Source: a bacterium HR15 (GTDB lineage: Bacteria; Armatimonadota; Fimbriimonadia; Fimbriimonadales; GBS-DC). Taken from it: a DNA stretch of 62,124 nt. The first letter of the stretch is position 1. Every line of letters begins with the position of its first letter. The DNA is taken from the NCBI GenBank assembly GCA_002898555.1, contig BEHR01000021.1, positions 1 through 62,124 of the forward strand, in the 5' to 3' direction. Below, one piece after another: positions 16,628 through 25,980 of the stretch. Made by a program: the position numbers and the translations under genes. The notes under the pieces are model-generated. The model ran no database searches. It was not told the DNA's origin and worked only from the letters and a program-made list of their open reading frames with translations.

Positions 16628-17515
16628 ATGCAACTGCGACACTTCGAACGACCTGGGGTAATATTAATGAACCTGGAAAACGGTCAATATGCCGCCTCCC
16701 TGGCAGGTGTGCGCGACTTACGGTACTTTTCAATTGGGCAACGAGGGCAGGCTCCATACATAGACATGGCATATGCATTGGGCGGCTTCTGGTACTATCC
16801 ACCGACGAGGCAAGTCTACTGGTGTGTTCTCGACAAGCAGTTGGGATGTGCGTTGATTAGCTGTGATGATACGGGGCAAGCCAGTGTTATCTACTCGGAG
16901 CGACTGCCTGCTTGTTTTCAGATTGCTGGTGGTGAAGAGACAACAGGATGCCTTTTACTGCGCAAAGGCATTATAGACCAAGGGTGGTTCCGCGCACGCG
17001 ATCATATTATCGTGGATCCAAGCTCTTTGCGTGGTTCGGGGATCGAAGCACACCAGATAGGACGTCATCTTCTACCATCTCCCTTCATTCCTACTCCTTC
17101 ACTACCGCGAGAGGGTCAAGTAATCGGAGGAACTACTGCTGGGGAGTTTCAGCTTGGCGCGGACCAGCCCTATATAGCTCGGATGGCATTATCGGAAGGT
17201 GAAGCATCCGAGTTATCGTTGTGGATAAAAGCACGCGACCTGCTGCGTCGGATAGCGCCTTCTTTGAGAAGTGTGGAGAGTTGGACCTGGCTGGCTCATC
17301 GTGGTAAGCCGGTAGTGATTGCATCCACGGGAGTATACGCCAATACTCCTAGTATTGTGGTATGGCGCACATCACAAAGCGGTTGGGAGGTGGTTAAACG
17401 CTTTTCTGGATATGCTTTCGTGCGGATTATCCGAGTGGATGCTAAGGGGTCGCTAATCTACGAGGCGGCAAAGAACCTAAAGACGCAAGATCGCGGTGTT
17501 ATAAAGGTGTTTTAG
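16628..17515 (+). CDS. Unknown protein after the L,D-transpeptidase RHS tail
   Basis: 295 residues, strong SD (AGGAGGT) 7 nt from ATG. No signal peptide or TM helix is visible. The sequence is beta-rich with Trp/Tyr pairs (GGFWYYPPTRQVYWCVLD, SWTWLAHRGKPVVIAS, PSIVVWRTSQSGWEVV), suggesting a small beta-propeller or beta-sandwich. Not recognised. By position it is the candidate immunity protein for the RHS-LDT effector, but a cytosolic protein protecting against a periplasmic enzyme would be odd, so it may instead be an accessory protein. Confidence 0.5.
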   Translation: MQLRHFERPGVILMNLENGQYAASLAGVRDLRYFSIGQRGQAPYIDMAYALGGFWYYPPTRQVYWCVLDKQLGCALISCDDTGQASVIYSERLPACFQIAGGEETTGCLLLRKGIIDQGWFRARDHIIVDPSSLRGSGIEAHQIGRHLLPSPFIPTPSLPREGQVIGGTTAGEFQLGADQPYIARMALSEGEASELSLWIKARDLLRRIAPSLRSVESWTWLAHRGKPVVIASTGVYANTPSIVVWRTSQSGWEVVKRFSGYAFVRIIRVDAKGSLIYEAAKNLKTQDRGVIKVF

Positions 17516-17537
17516 CTTTTTGTAGATTATCATCGAA

Positions 17538-18095
17538 TTGGCAAACTGCATGCGTCAGGTGTATGACTGGAACGGTGCGTGGTTGTATCGGAACGAGCTG
17601 ACCGAGACGGGAGGCTTGGTGCAGGTCGGTGTACGCTGGTACGACCCTGCGGTGGGACGGTTCCTGCAGCAAGACCCATGGCTAGGTTCGGTCTATGCTC
17701 CCCTCACGCTGAATGCTTATGTCTACTGCCTGAATGACCCCGTGAATGCGGTGGATCCGAGTGGGGAGCGAGCGTTTGTTGTGCGGTTGCTTATAATGCT
17801 TGGAATTGCCATCGCTTCGCCAGCGGATGAGATACTAATTGGTGTTGGACTCATTGTGGTGGGACTGGTAGGTTCCCCCGAGTTATGGAAAGACGGCACT
17901 CCGATGCCTGTAGTTCACCAGCGCCATATAGATTACGCGATATGGCTTGAAGATAATCGAGCATCACGGTCACTCCCTGGGATTTCACAGCAGCCCTATA
18001 TTGGTCCTGGTTTCTGTGATGTGGTTAGGGAGAAGCCGCGCTTTGTAGATCCGCTACCCCGCCCCATTATGGATTGGGTAACGCATTATCTATGA
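17538..18095 (+). CDS. Orphan RHS core module with C-terminal tail 2
   Basis: 185 residues. Residues 5-75 repeat the RHS core almost exactly as in the previous RHS gene ([15 protein letters not shown] through NAVDPSG). After DPSG the tail is different: a hydrophobic hairpin ([30 protein letters not shown]) then about 65 polar residues of unknown family. There is no shell and no clear SD, so it is a displaced module that would need recombination with an intact RHS gene to be used. Its stop overlaps the next start (ATGA). Confidence 0.7.
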   Translation: MANCMRQVYDWNGAWLYRNELTETGGLVQVGVRWYDPAVGRFLQQDPWLGSVYAPLTLNAYVYCLNDPVNAVDPSGERAFVVRLLIMLGIAIASPADEILIGVGLIVVGLVGSPELWKDGTPMPVVHQRHIDYAIWLEDNRASRSLPGISQQPYIGPGFCDVVREKPRFVDPLPRPIMDWVTHYL

Positions 18096-18313
18096 TGGAA
18101 GGTGAAATCATGTGCAAATGCTCTGCATATTTAGCTTTATTTTTGGGGTTGCTCTATCTTGTGGAAGCTGTTTGGGGACGCATGATGCCTCACCATCGCT
18201 GGAAATGGCGTCTGATAGAGGGAAGATGGGGTATCCACTGGCGTATTTGTGCAATAGGCACGAGCATCTGGCTTATCTCTGTTGGGATATTTTTAATAAT
18301 CATTTGTTATTAG
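18092..18313 (+). CDS. Small two-helix membrane protein, candidate immunity
   Basis: 73 residues, ATG overlapping the stop of the RHS module. Two TM segments ([17 protein letters not shown] and [22 protein letters not shown]) are separated by a basic Trp-rich loop. The overlap with a displaced RHS C-terminus that itself has membrane-active-looking helices fits a toxin/immunity pair. Not a family I recognise. Confidence 0.55.
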   Translation: MMEGEIMCKCSAYLALFLGLLYLVEAVWGRMMPHHRWKWRLIEGRWGIHWRICAIGTSIWLISVGIFLIIICY

Positions 18314-18521
18314 TTAAAATATACTGTAAAAATAACTCTAATCTACAAGCTGTGTTGCCTATGCTTGCAGAAACGCTGCATGCTGGTCAGGGCGAGGTCG
18401 GTCCAGGATTTGGTCTATTAGCGGGGGATAGATTGCCTGTCATTTTGTCGGTGAAGCGAGCAGCAGTGGGGGTGTGGGTGTATAATAGCTATGGTTCAGC
18501 AAAAGACTAGCGGAATAGGCA
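18314..18521. other. Gap inside the RHS array
   Basis: No supported gene. An open frame (LQAVLPMLAETLHAG...) runs through it but matches nothing known. A TATAAT (18481-18486) lies 36 nt before the next RHS module without a recognisable -35. Confidence 0.35.
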
Positions 18522-19217
18522 ATGGCAGTATCGGACCTACCTGGGAACTTGGCAGGAATCGATACTTCCGCAGCGAATGTAGCGATGACCGATGCGTTTG
18601 GGGATTTGGTGAACGGGATGCGTCAGGTGTACGACTGGAACGGGGCGTGGTTGTATCGGAACGAGCTGACCGAGGCGGGTGGCTTGGTGCAGGTCGGCGT
18701 GCGCTGGTATGACCCTGTGGTAGGACGGTTCCTGCAGCAAGACCCGTGGCTGGGTTCTATGGAAGCACCATTAACCCTCAATGGATATTTGTATTGTATC
18801 AATAATCCAATTCAATTTGTAGATCCAACAGGTCAATGGGTGTGGATTGTAGTGGTTGGGGTAGCAGTAGCAGCGATGGGTATATGGTTGTGGTATGTAT
18901 CTGAAGAAGATCCGAAAGCAGATGACGGTATCGTTGAAGGACTTAAAGGATTTTGTCAAGGAAGTGGAGAGGCTGCTTCAGAGCTAGGGGATTTTGGTGG
19001 AGGTGCCCTCGCGGTAGCGGATACGGGATTAACGGCTGCAGAAGGTGGACTTACCTTAGGAGAAGGTGTAAAACATGTTGGAGGCTCCCGGTTACGTTAT
19101 GAAGACGCGCTTGAAGGTTCTGATCCAGAAGCACCCGGTGAGATTTGGGAGCGAGTTAGTAATACATCAGGAGGAGAGTATTGGAAATATTATCCAGGTG
19201 GGAGGAGAAAGAGGTGA
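18522..19217 (+). CDS. Orphan RHS core module with C-terminal tail 3
   Basis: 231 residues. The N-terminus ([23 protein letters not shown]) and [18 protein letters not shown]...[13 protein letters not shown] repeat the RHS core. DNA identity with the other copies stops in the codons for LGS, after which [24 protein letters not shown] is only protein-level similar. The tail has one TM helix ([21 protein letters not shown]) and an acidic/Gly-rich region ending [19 protein letters not shown]. The stop overlaps the next start (GTGA). Function of the tail is unknown. Confidence 0.7.
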   Translation: MAVSDLPGNLAGIDTSAANVAMTDAFGDLVNGMRQVYDWNGAWLYRNELTEAGGLVQVGVRWYDPVVGRFLQQDPWLGSMEAPLTLNGYLYCINNPIQFVDPTGQWVWIVVVGVAVAAMGIWLWYVSEEDPKADDGIVEGLKGFCQGSGEAASELGDFGGGALAVADTGLTAAEGGLTLGEGVKHVGGSRLRYEDALEGSDPEAPGEIWERVSNTSGGEYWKYYPGGRRKR

Positions 19218-19729
19218 AAACTGTCATATTAAAATTAATGTTCTCAATTATTGTAGTTCTAATTGCCAGTAAATGTTCTCATTCAGAACGACGCATAGCG
19301 AGGATTCCCGAATTTAGAACTCAATTTTTTAGCGTTCCGGTTCCGAACGGTTGGTCTGTAGAAGTCAAGCACGAAAATACCGTCTATTTGCGGAAACGGT
19401 CTACTGGGGATGCAGTCATGGTATCCATTTGGGCAGTGAAGCGAGGACAAACTCCGGAAGAGATTGTTAGTTGGATGCGTTCAGAAGCTTTGGAACTAAC
19501 CAGTGATGGTAGGTTTGAGGAAGCCTTTTTAAAGATAGGTGGCTCTAATTTAAGAGGTATAAAATTTATTATTAAAAGTAAAGGCAGAAATAAAAATGTA
19601 TCATTTTACGAGGTTGTTACAGCCGAGAGGATATCAAGCAAGCAAGTTATTGGTATATCCATATTTCGTCCTAATGGCAGATCTGCTCCGGAGGTCGATG
19701 GGGTTATTCTAAAGTACTTTAGATTTTAA
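19214..19729 (+). CDS. Exported hypothetical protein, candidate immunity for tail 3
   Basis: 171 residues from GTG 19214, overlapping the RHS stop, with AGGAGAAAGAG just upstream. The N-terminus ([20 protein letters not shown]) is a signal peptide; the Cys could be a lipidation site, although Lys at -1 is unusual. The rest reads like a PsbP/DUF1795-type fold: [56 protein letters not shown]. Position suggests immunity; the family is a tentative resemblance only. Confidence 0.55.
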   Translation: MKTVILKLMFSIIVVLIASKCSHSERRIARIPEFRTQFFSVPVPNGWSVEVKHENTVYLRKRSTGDAVMVSIWAVKRGQTPEEIVSWMRSEALELTSDGRFEEAFLKIGGSNLRGIKFIIKSKGRNKNVSFYEVVTAERISSKQVIGISIFRPNGRSAPEVDGVILKYFRF

Positions 19730-19738
19730 GGAGTTGTC

Positions 19739-19960
19739 ATGCGAAGTGAAAACAATTGGATATCATTCTTGGTATGCACAATATTAACTTCCTTAATTTT
19801 TCTCTTCTCACTTTGGGGAGCTATTAACGCCTTTCGTCGCGCTACTCCTGAAGGCGTTGTAACTATCACACGACGCGGAATCAAAACAGATTACCCTGTT
19901 CACTTTTTTTCTTGCTTTTCCAACAATTTGGTTGCTAATTTCCATTTATTGTGCATATAA
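19739..19960 (+). CDS. Small membrane protein, probably frameshifted in a T tract
   Basis: 73 residues with SD AAGGAG. TM helix 1 is FLVCTILTSLIFLFSLWGAI, followed by FRRATPEGVVTITRRGIKTDYPV. After a run of seven T (19904-19910) the frame gives HFFSCFSNN..., but shifting by one base gives FFLAFPTIWLLISIYCAYKAW, a convincing second TM helix. The intact form would be a two-helix protein. This is either a sequencing indel or genuine phase-variable slippage. Confidence 0.5.
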   Translation: MRSENNWISFLVCTILTSLIFLFSLWGAINAFRRATPEGVVTITRRGIKTDYPVHFFSCFSNNLVANFHLLCI

Positions 19961-20067
19961 AGCATGGAAAAAAATATATTGGAGAAGATTAAAAATTAAT
20001 AATAAATATAACATAAAAATAAAAATAAGAATAAGAATAAACAGGAATCAACGCCTCCAGCGCGAAT

Positions 20068-20292
20068 GTGCCAATCACGGACGCCTTCGGAGACACGGTG
20101 AGTGGGATGCGTCAGGTGTACGACTGGAACGGGGCGTGGTTGTATCGGAACGAGCTGACCGAAACGGGTGGCTTGGTGAAGGTCGGTGTGCGCTGGTACG
20201 ACCCTGCGGTGGGACGGTTCCTGCAACAAGACCCGTGGCTGGGTTCGGTCTATGCTCCGCTCATGTTGAAAAGGTTGCAGGATGGGGTGTAG
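20068..20292 (+). pseudogene. Truncated RHS core remnant (module 4)
   Basis: Similarity to the RHS core starts near 20044 (aggaatcaac, then codons for [14 protein letters not shown]) and runs through [15 protein letters not shown] and [18 protein letters not shown]. It then breaks into LKRLQDGV and a stop, so there is no variable tail. This is the right-hand end of the array. Confidence 0.7.
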
Positions 20293-20334
20293 GGGTGCAC
20301 CTGTGTGTGCGCCCTCATATTCCCCGCACCACGA

Positions 20335-20386
20335 TTTTTCGAACACCCTCCCTACCCCTTGACAAAGGGAGCAGAGCGGGTATAAT
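20335..20386 (+). promoter_or_regulatory. rpoZ promoter with conserved upstream block
   Basis: TTGACA (20359-20364) and TATAAT (20381-20386) are 16 bp apart, and GGG precedes the -10. Upstream lies TTTTTCGAACACCCTCCCTA, nearly the same as upstream of rpsO and groES. The transcript would have a leader of about 135 nt. Confidence 0.8.
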
Positions 20387-20527
20387 AAGAAACCGACATC
20401 ATGGGTAAATGCCAATCGAGGCTTGCAGCGGGGCTGCGCGGGAAAAGAAATGCGCCCGCGCCTGTTTGTGCGTCTCACCCAAACTGCTGAATCTACCCAC
20501 CCATCCAAAAAGGAAGGTGATAGATGG

Positions 20528-20860
20528 ATGATCTATCCAGAAAATGATGAATTGAACCAATATCCACGATACATTTTGACCTTGTTAGCAGCGGAACGCG
20601 CCCGTCTGCTGCGTGAAGGCGCGGAACCGCTTGTACCTGTGGATAGCACCGACTTCAATCCGCTGACGATTGCCCTGCAAGAAATCGCTGCCGGGAAGAT
20701 CAAACCACGGGTACTGGCACCTGACCGCGTGGAGGTGCTGGTGGAGGGTTCCGAAAAGGCTTGGATCGTCGCACGCGACATCAAGCAGTTGCGCGCCCAG
20801 GAAGAAGAGGAGGAAGAAGAAGTCGTCGAGGTGCTCAAGGCAGAAGCAAGCCGTGAATAG
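20528..20860 (+). CDS. rpoZ: RNA polymerase omega subunit
   Basis: Small subunit that helps assemble and stabilise RNA polymerase. 110 residues. The omega signature is PRYILTLLAAERARLL (residues 13-28) and NPLTIALQEIAAGKIKP (about 47-63), followed by an acidic tail QEEEEEEEVVEV. ATG 20528 is preceded by AAGGAAGGTGAT; a longer in-frame extension upstream has no family similarity. It heads a rightward cluster with dnaJ and a sugar kinase. Confidence 0.85.
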   Translation: MIYPENDELNQYPRYILTLLAAERARLLREGAEPLVPVDSTDFNPLTIALQEIAAGKIKPRVLAPDRVEVLVEGSEKAWIVARDIKQLRAQEEEEEEEVVEVLKAEASRE

Positions 20861-20878
20861 TTGCCCTTGCCCATCGGG

Positions 20879-22003
20879 ATGGCTATGCGCAAGCCAGATT
20901 ACTATGAAGTACTGGGTGTTGACCGGGGCGCCTCTCAAGAAGAGATCAAGAAGGCGTACCGTAAGCTGGCACGCCAATACCATCCCGATGTGAACAAGGA
21001 TGACCCGGAAGCCGAAGAGAAGTTCAAACTGATTAATGAGGCGTATCAGGTGCTGTCGGATCCCGAATCGCGCGCGCTGTATGATCGGTTTGGGCATGAT
21101 GCTCCCTCCTCATCCGTGAGCGACCCCTTTGAGACGGTGGAGGGGCTGTTTCAGATGTTCTTTGGTGGTGGTGTGAGCACATCGCCACGTGGCGCTGTCG
21201 ACGGCGCAGATCGACGGGTGGATATTACGCTTACTCTCGAAGAGGTACTGCACGGCGTTGAGCGGGAAATTGAGGTAGAACGGCTGCGCCTGTGCCCGCG
21301 CTGTCGCGGACAGGGCGCGGAGCCGGGCACCATGCCCGAACGCTGCCCCGAATGTCACGGGTCTGGGCGCGTGCGGTTCACTCAGACGACCATTCTGGGC
21401 ACGATTACGCGTGTGGTGCCATGCCAACGCTGCCACGGTGAAGGCGAGATTATCCGTACCCCATGCCGCGAGTGTCATGGCGAGAGGCGCGTGCTGCGTC
21501 GCGACCGCCTGCCACTCACCATCCCACCAGGGGTGGAGGAGGACACCGTTTTTGTCATGCGGGGCGAGGGCGATTCGGGTCTGCGCGGTGGCAGCAACGG
21601 CAATCTCTATGTGGTGGTGCATCTTGCCCCACATCCGCGCTTCAAACGGCAGGGCAACGATTTAGTGACTCAACTCAATCTCTCTTTCCCGCAACTCGTG
21701 CTGGGCGATGAGATCGAGATCGAAACGCTGGATGGCAAATATACTTTGGAAGTGCCTGAACTAACGGAACCGAACAGCGAGTTGGTCATCGAGGGACTGG
21801 GTCTGCCCGATTCGCGCACAGGCAAGCGGGGCAATCTGCGCGTGCGCCTTGGGCTCAAAATGCCCAAAAAGCTCACCGACGCCCAGCGCAATTTGCTGCG
21901 TCAGTATGCCGAAGCAAGCGGCATCCGCCTCAAAAAATATGCCGATACGGAACCCGCCGGCTTCTTTGAGCAGCTCAAACGCACGCTGAAACGAGAGGAA
22001 TGA
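20879..22003 (+). CDS. dnaJ: Chaperone DnaJ
   Basis: Hsp40 co-chaperone that delivers unfolded clients to DnaK and stimulates its ATPase. J domain [15 protein letters not shown]...YHPDVN (HPD about residue 36). The G/F linker is very short ([12 protein letters not shown]). Four zinc-binding repeats follow ([32 protein letters not shown]; the last departs from CxxCxGxG), then the client-binding beta domains ([35 protein letters not shown]). At 374 residues it has typical length. Start choice is uncertain: ATG 20879 or 20885, neither with a strong SD. Close spacing to rpoZ and the following kinase suggests one transcript. No dnaK or grpE is in the window. Confidence 0.92.
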   Translation: MAMRKPDYYEVLGVDRGASQEEIKKAYRKLARQYHPDVNKDDPEAEEKFKLINEAYQVLSDPESRALYDRFGHDAPSSSVSDPFETVEGLFQMFFGGGVSTSPRGAVDGADRRVDITLTLEEVLHGVEREIEVERLRLCPRCRGQGAEPGTMPERCPECHGSGRVRFTQTTILGTITRVVPCQRCHGEGEIIRTPCRECHGERRVLRRDRLPLTIPPGVEEDTVFVMRGEGDSGLRGGSNGNLYVVVHLAPHPRFKRQGNDLVTQLNLSFPQLVLGDEIEIETLDGKYTLEVPELTEPNSELVIEGLGLPDSRTGKRGNLRVRLGLKMPKKLTDAQRNLLRQYAEASGIRLKKYADTEPAGFFEQLKRTLKREE

Positions 22004-22006
22004 GCA

Positions 22007-22939
22007 ATGCCTCAGGTGGCTTCAGTGGGAATATTGGTTGCTGATGTCGTGGCATATCCCGTTGCTGCCTACCCCGAACGGGGCGTCTGCGTGCATGTGC
22101 AGCGGATGGAACTCCATGTCGGCGGTTGCGCTTCCAACACCGGGCTTGCACTTGCCAAACTGGGCATCGATACCCTCGTCATCGGCAAAGTGGGCAACGA
22201 CCCTTTCGGCGATTTTCTGATCAATGAGCTAAGGCGCCATGGCGTGCATACAGAGGGCATCCGCCGAACCAGTGAGGCAGGCACTTCCAGCACGATGGTG
22301 ATGGTGCATCCCGATGGGGAGCGCTCCTTTATCCACTACATGGGCGCGAATGCCCTGTTTAACCCCGACGATATCGACTGGCAACTGGTGCATTCATGTA
22401 AAGTGTTTCACTTAGCGGGCGCGTTTTTGATGCCCGCGATGGACGGCGAGCCAGCGGCGCGTGTATTACAGCAGGCGCGTTCGATGGGGCTGATCACCTG
22501 CTTGGACACCACTTGGGACGCAACGGGCGGCTGGATGCGCACGCTGGCGCCCTGTCTGCCCCATCTGGACTATATCGTGCCGAACTATGGCGAGGCATCG
22601 CAACTGACAGGCGAGACCGACCCTGACCGCATTGCCGATCGGCTGCTTGCCGCAGGCGTGGGCACAGTCGTGATTAAGATGGGCGGTGATGGCTGCTTTG
22701 TCAAAAATCGGGAGGTCGCCTTCCACCTCCCTGCTTACCCTGTCCAGATGGTGGACGCCCTGGGGGCAGGCGACTGCTTTAGTGCAGGGTTCACGGCAGG
22801 GCTGGCGCTTGGCTGGAACCTGGAGAAAACGGCACGGCTGGCGAACGCTGTGGGCGCGCTGTGTGTCACCGAGTTAGGCGCAACGACAGGGGTGCGTTCC
22901 CTGCACGAAACCCTTGCCTTTGCCGCAATCGAAAGCTAA
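22007..22939 (+). CDS. PfkB/ribokinase-family carbohydrate kinase
   Basis: ATP-dependent sugar or nucleoside kinase, cytosolic, 310 residues. The N-terminal GG motif region is HVGGCASNTGLALAKLG and the C-terminal signature is VDALGAGDCFSAGF with the catalytic Asp. VVIKMGGDGCFV precedes it as usual. Substrate cannot be told from sequence; ribokinase, fructokinase and adenosine kinase-like enzymes are all possible. Starts 3 nt after dnaJ with AGAGGAATGAG as SD. Its stop overlaps the convergent coiled-coil gene. Confidence 0.9.
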   Translation: MPQVASVGILVADVVAYPVAAYPERGVCVHVQRMELHVGGCASNTGLALAKLGIDTLVIGKVGNDPFGDFLINELRRHGVHTEGIRRTSEAGTSSTMVMVHPDGERSFIHYMGANALFNPDDIDWQLVHSCKVFHLAGAFLMPAMDGEPAARVLQQARSMGLITCLDTTWDATGGWMRTLAPCLPHLDYIVPNYGEASQLTGETDPDRIADRLLAAGVGTVVIKMGGDGCFVKNREVAFHLPAYPVQMVDALGAGDCFSAGFTAGLALGWNLEKTARLANAVGALCVTELGATTGVRSLHETLAFAAIES

Positions 22940-24000
22940 AGTGTTCGGTCGAGAATGGCGGCGCCGCGAATTACGCCATCCAGTGCCAGCAGCACTTCCC
23001 CGCGTTCTGCTGCCGCTTTGGCCCCCTCGGTCGCTTGTTCCCCCCCAACGGCAGGCACCGCCTTGAAACCGCGCTCCTGAAACACCCGTGCCCGCTGAAT
23101 CGCACGCCCCACATCGCCTCGATCCACCACATAGGAGACCTCCAGCACAAGGTAAAGCGGCTCCCGAGTGGTTGCCCGCACCGCTGTAAAAATAGCGTCG
23201 GCACGCAGCAGCTCCTCTAACTCCTCCTCGCTCAGCGGTTTGATCGCCTCCAGCGTATCAATCAAGTCATCGATGGAGGCTAACTGCACCTTGCGCAGAT
23301 AGCGCCCAAAAATCGAAGCAGCACGATCTCTATATTTCAGCTCCAGCACAATCCCTTTTAGCGAGGCAACCTCCTCCACGAGCCTGTCATACTTCTCCTC
23401 AAGGCGAGATACCCTTTCGGATAGTTGAAGCATCTGCTCTGCGAATTGCCTCATTTCCTGTTCAAACTGTTCTTGGCGTTCGGTCATGCGCTGGAGCAAC
23501 TGTTCAAACTGAAATTGACGCGCGTCATACTGTTCTTGGCGTTCGGTCACACGCTGAAGCCACTGCTCAAATTGCTCTTGGCGTTCGGTCATGCGCTGGA
23601 GCAACTGTTCAAACTGAAATTGACGCGCATCATGCTGTTCTTGGCGTTCGGTCACGCGCTGGAGCAACTGCTCAAACTGGATTTGGCGCATTTCAAGCTG
23701 TTCTTGACGCGCGATCATCTGCTGCATATCTTGCGTGAGCTGGCGAACCATCTCCAGCGTGCCGCGCTGAATTTCGAGGGTTTCCTGAGCGACATCCAAA
23801 ATTCGATGGACAATATCGACAAGCTGTGCCAGCACCGCTTCGATCCGTGCGAAGCGACGCTCGTTCTCCTCGCGCATGGCAGCGACTTGGTCGGGCAGCT
23901 CATACAGCCTGTCCAATCCAAGCGCTCGCAGCAACGGCTCCCGCCACTCAGGGTGCTGCTCCAGCGCCCGAATAATGTCCTCTAAGGTCTCGAAAGGCAT
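22936..24000 (-). CDS. Coiled-coil protein with PD-(D/E)XK-like C-terminus
   Basis: 354 residues. Residues 1-60 are helical ([26 protein letters not shown]). About 60-215 is a long Gln/Glu/Arg-rich coiled coil with repeats of [15 protein letters not shown]. The C-terminal 120 residues ([41 protein letters not shown]) resemble DUF3782/DUF2887-type nuclease-fold domains common in multicopy families. The DNA has a 105-bp period (35 codons, five heptads), so length may vary between strains. Start at ATG 24000 sits 10 nt from GGGTATAAT with no SD, a leaderless pattern. Function unknown. Confidence 0.75.
   Translation of the reverse strand: MPFETLEDIIRALEQHPEWREPLLRALGLDRLYELPDQVAAMREENERRFARIEAVLAQLVDIVHRILDVAQETLEIQRGTLEMVRQLTQDMQQMIARQEQLEMRQIQFEQLLQRVTERQEQHDARQFQFEQLLQRMTERQEQFEQWLQRVTERQEQYDARQFQFEQLLQRMTERQEQFEQEMRQFAEQMLQLSERVSRLEEKYDRLVEEVASLKGIVLELKYRDRAASIFGRYLRKVQLASIDDLIDTLEAIKPLSEEELEELLRADAIFTAVRATTREPLYLVLEVSYVVDRGDVGRAIQRARVFQERGFKAVPAVGGEQATEGAKAAAERGEVLLALDGVIRGAAILDRTL
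23470..23690. repeat. In-frame tandem repeat, 105-bp period, in the coiled-coil gene
   Basis: The block TCTTGGCGTTCGGTCAYGCG recurs at about 23471, 23537, 23576 and 23641, and a 50-base stretch is nearly identical at 23471 and 23576. It encodes heptads of the coiled coil. Confidence 0.7.
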
Positions 24001-24010
24001 AGCCTGTATG

Positions 24011-24040
24011 ATTATACCCTGTTCCCTCATCGGGTACACT
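24011..24040. promoter_or_regulatory. Divergent leaderless-type promoters (coiled-coil gene / ispG)
   Basis: Minus strand GGGTATAAT (-10 at 24016-24011) lies 10 nt from the coiled-coil ATG. Plus strand GGGTACACT (-10 at 24035-24040) lies 9 nt from the ispG ATG. Neither has an SD or a clear -35. Confidence 0.55.
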
Positions 24041-24049
24041 TTCGATGGG

Positions 24050-25273
24050 ATGAGCAAGGTCATTCCGCGGGCAAGTGTGCAATTACCTCATACCTATCGG
24101 CGTCGCAAAACGCGAGAGGTCAGGGTGGGTGAGATCGGCATCGGCGGCAACAACCCCATTCGGGTGCAGTCGATGATTACCGCCGAGACGATGAACACGC
24201 CTGCTGCGGTGGAGCAAATTATTCAGCTCTATGAGGCAGGGGCGGAAATAGTGCGCGTCACCGCGCCGAACCTGCGTGAGGCGCAGAATCTGGGTGAAAT
24301 CAAAGCCGAACTCGGGCGACGCGGCTACGGACATATCCCGCTCGTTGCCGATGTGCATCATCAAGGCATGGAAATCGCCTTAGAAGCCACCAAGCATGTA
24401 GAGAAGATTCGCATCAATCCAGGGCTGTTTGTGTTCCGTAAACCTGACCCGAACCGCGTGGAATATAGCGAGAGTGAGATCCAACAGGAGCTGGAGGCGA
24501 TCGAGCAGGCGTTGCTGCCTGTGATACGCGCCTGCAAGGAGCGTGGCGTGGCGATGCGCATCGGGGTCAATCACGGCAGTCTGTCGGAGCGTATCAAGGT
24601 CATGTATGGCGATTCGCCCCTCGGCATGGTCGAATCGGCGTTGGAGTATATTCGTATCTGCGAGGCGCACGGATTCAAGGAGATCGTTATTTCCCTGAAG
24701 GCAAGTCGTGTGCCCGTGATGCTCTCTGCGAACCGCCTGATGGTGGAGCGTATGGAGCAGCTGGGCATGGATTACCCACTCCATCTTGGCGTGACCGAAG
24801 CGGGCGACGGTATGTACGCACGCATCAAGAGCGCGATAGGCATCGGCACCTTGCTGGCAGAGGGGATCGGCGACACCATTCGCGTCTCGCTGGCGGAAGA
24901 TCCCGTCAACGAGATCGAGGTGTGCTACGATATCCTGCAGGCACTCGGCTTGCGTAAGACCAAAGTGGAGTATATTGCCTGCCCCTCGTGTGGGCGCACC
25001 AAGTTCAACCTGCCTACGGTGCTGAACCAAGTGCGCGAAGCCACGAAGCACCTGATAGGACTGGATATCGCGGTGATGGGGTGCATCGTCAACGGGCCGG
25101 GCGAGATGGCAGATGCCGATTACGGGTATGTGGGGCGTGGGTCGGGCAAAATCGCACTCTATCGCAAAGGGCAACTGGTCAAAAACGACATCCCTGCCGA
25201 GCGCGGGGTGGAAGAACTGATTGCCCTGCTGAAAGCCGACGGAGTATGGCGCGACCCACCAGAAGAGAGCTAA
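24050..25273 (+). CDS. ispG: 4-hydroxy-3-methylbut-2-enyl diphosphate synthase (flavodoxin/ferredoxin)
   Basis: [4Fe-4S] enzyme of the MEP isoprenoid pathway converting MEcPP to HMBPP. 407 residues. The TIM-barrel part starts [21 protein letters not shown] and includes [28 protein letters not shown] and [10 protein letters not shown]. The cluster domain has [10 protein letters not shown] and [19 protein letters not shown], giving the three Cys ligands and the conserved Glu. ATG 24050 is chosen because family similarity begins soon after and a GGGTACACT box lies 9 nt upstream; the longer frame runs through the divergent promoter. Its end overlaps the convergent Uma2 gene by 4 nt. Confidence 0.95.
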   Translation: MSKVIPRASVQLPHTYRRRKTREVRVGEIGIGGNNPIRVQSMITAETMNTPAAVEQIIQLYEAGAEIVRVTAPNLREAQNLGEIKAELGRRGYGHIPLVADVHHQGMEIALEATKHVEKIRINPGLFVFRKPDPNRVEYSESEIQQELEAIEQALLPVIRACKERGVAMRIGVNHGSLSERIKVMYGDSPLGMVESALEYIRICEAHGFKEIVISLKASRVPVMLSANRLMVERMEQLGMDYPLHLGVTEAGDGMYARIKSAIGIGTLLAEGIGDTIRVSLAEDPVNEIEVCYDILQALGLRKTKVEYIACPSCGRTKFNLPTVLNQVREATKHLIGLDIAVMGCIVNGPGEMADADYGYVGRGSGKIALYRKGQLVKNDIPAERGVEELIALLKADGVWRDPPEES

Positions 25274-25848
25274 TCCAGTTCAAACAGTTCGCGCACAGGG
25301 CAGCGAAAATCGGGCAGCAGATCGCCCCCTGTCAGTTCATCGTCGCGGTTCAACACCACCGAATCAAAAGGCGAGCGATAGACCACCACCTGCTGCTTTT
25401 CTGGGAACAGCAGCCAGACCTGCTGCGCCCCCGATTCAAAATAGTCCGCGACCTTGCCCAACACATCACTCAGTCGCTCGGAGGGGGAGATGATTTCCAC
25501 GGCGAGGTCGGGCGCACCGTCCGCAAAATCGTGAGGCGACTGCCCCTCAGGCAAGCGCGATTTAAGCATATAGCTAACATCAGGCGAGCGGATATTGCCG
25601 TTCGCCATTCGGAAACAAACGCTTGAATCGTACAAGCGACCAGTACGCAATATCGTCGCTGGCATGCGTCGTATTAGATGCGCCGCAATCTCTCCGTGCT
25701 TCGCCCCTGTTGGCACCTCGTGTACCTCCCCATCGATCAGCTCGACCTTTTTCCCTTCGATGAGCAGACGCTTGAACTCCTCCTCGTTTATTTTACGCCT
25801 GCGACGAGGGCGTACGGGGCGTTGCGCCTGTGTTGCCACGGTTGCCAT
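25270..25848 (-). CDS. Uma2-family restriction-endonuclease-like protein
   Basis: 192 residues. Uma2 features: [87 protein letters not shown] and VVVYRS. The Asp and the E-x-x-S strand fit the PD-(D/E)XK fold. ATG 25848 has AAGGTG upstream; GTG 25857 is possible. A GGGGTATAAT lies upstream. N-terminal arginine-rich segment [10 protein letters not shown] is unusual and may bind nucleic acid. Confidence 0.85.
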   Translation of the reverse strand: MATVATQAQRPVRPRRRRKINEEEFKRLLIEGKKVELIDGEVHEVPTGAKHGEIAAHLIRRMPATILRTGRLYDSSVCFRMANGNIRSPDVSYMLKSRLPEGQSPHDFADGAPDLAVEIISPSERLSDVLGKVADYFESGAQQVWLLFPEKQQVVVYRSPFDSVVLNRDDELTGGDLLPDFRCPVRELFELD

Positions 25849-25980
25849 CTCGCTCACCTTCCCTGCCCATTATACCCCCAGATCTGCGCCCAGCACCTAT
25901 CAGATACCGATGAGGTGACGCACAAAAGTTGGCTCTTTATCACTAACCCTAAGATTAAGGAAGATAATATATGTGAGAGG

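Noticed and set aside
18112-18510. 132-codon frame overlapping the two-helix membrane gene
   Set aside because: Its first half is out of phase with a coupled membrane gene, and its second half shows no family and no start signal of its own.
12-20292. Prophage or contractile injection system supplying the RHS proteins
   Set aside because: No VgrG, PAAR, tail sheath, integrase or portal-like gene is visible around the RHS genes in this window.
19932-20408. Independent gene across the RHS core remnant
   Set aside because: This frame reads the RHS core out of phase and its first part is explained as the shifted end of the small membrane gene before it.
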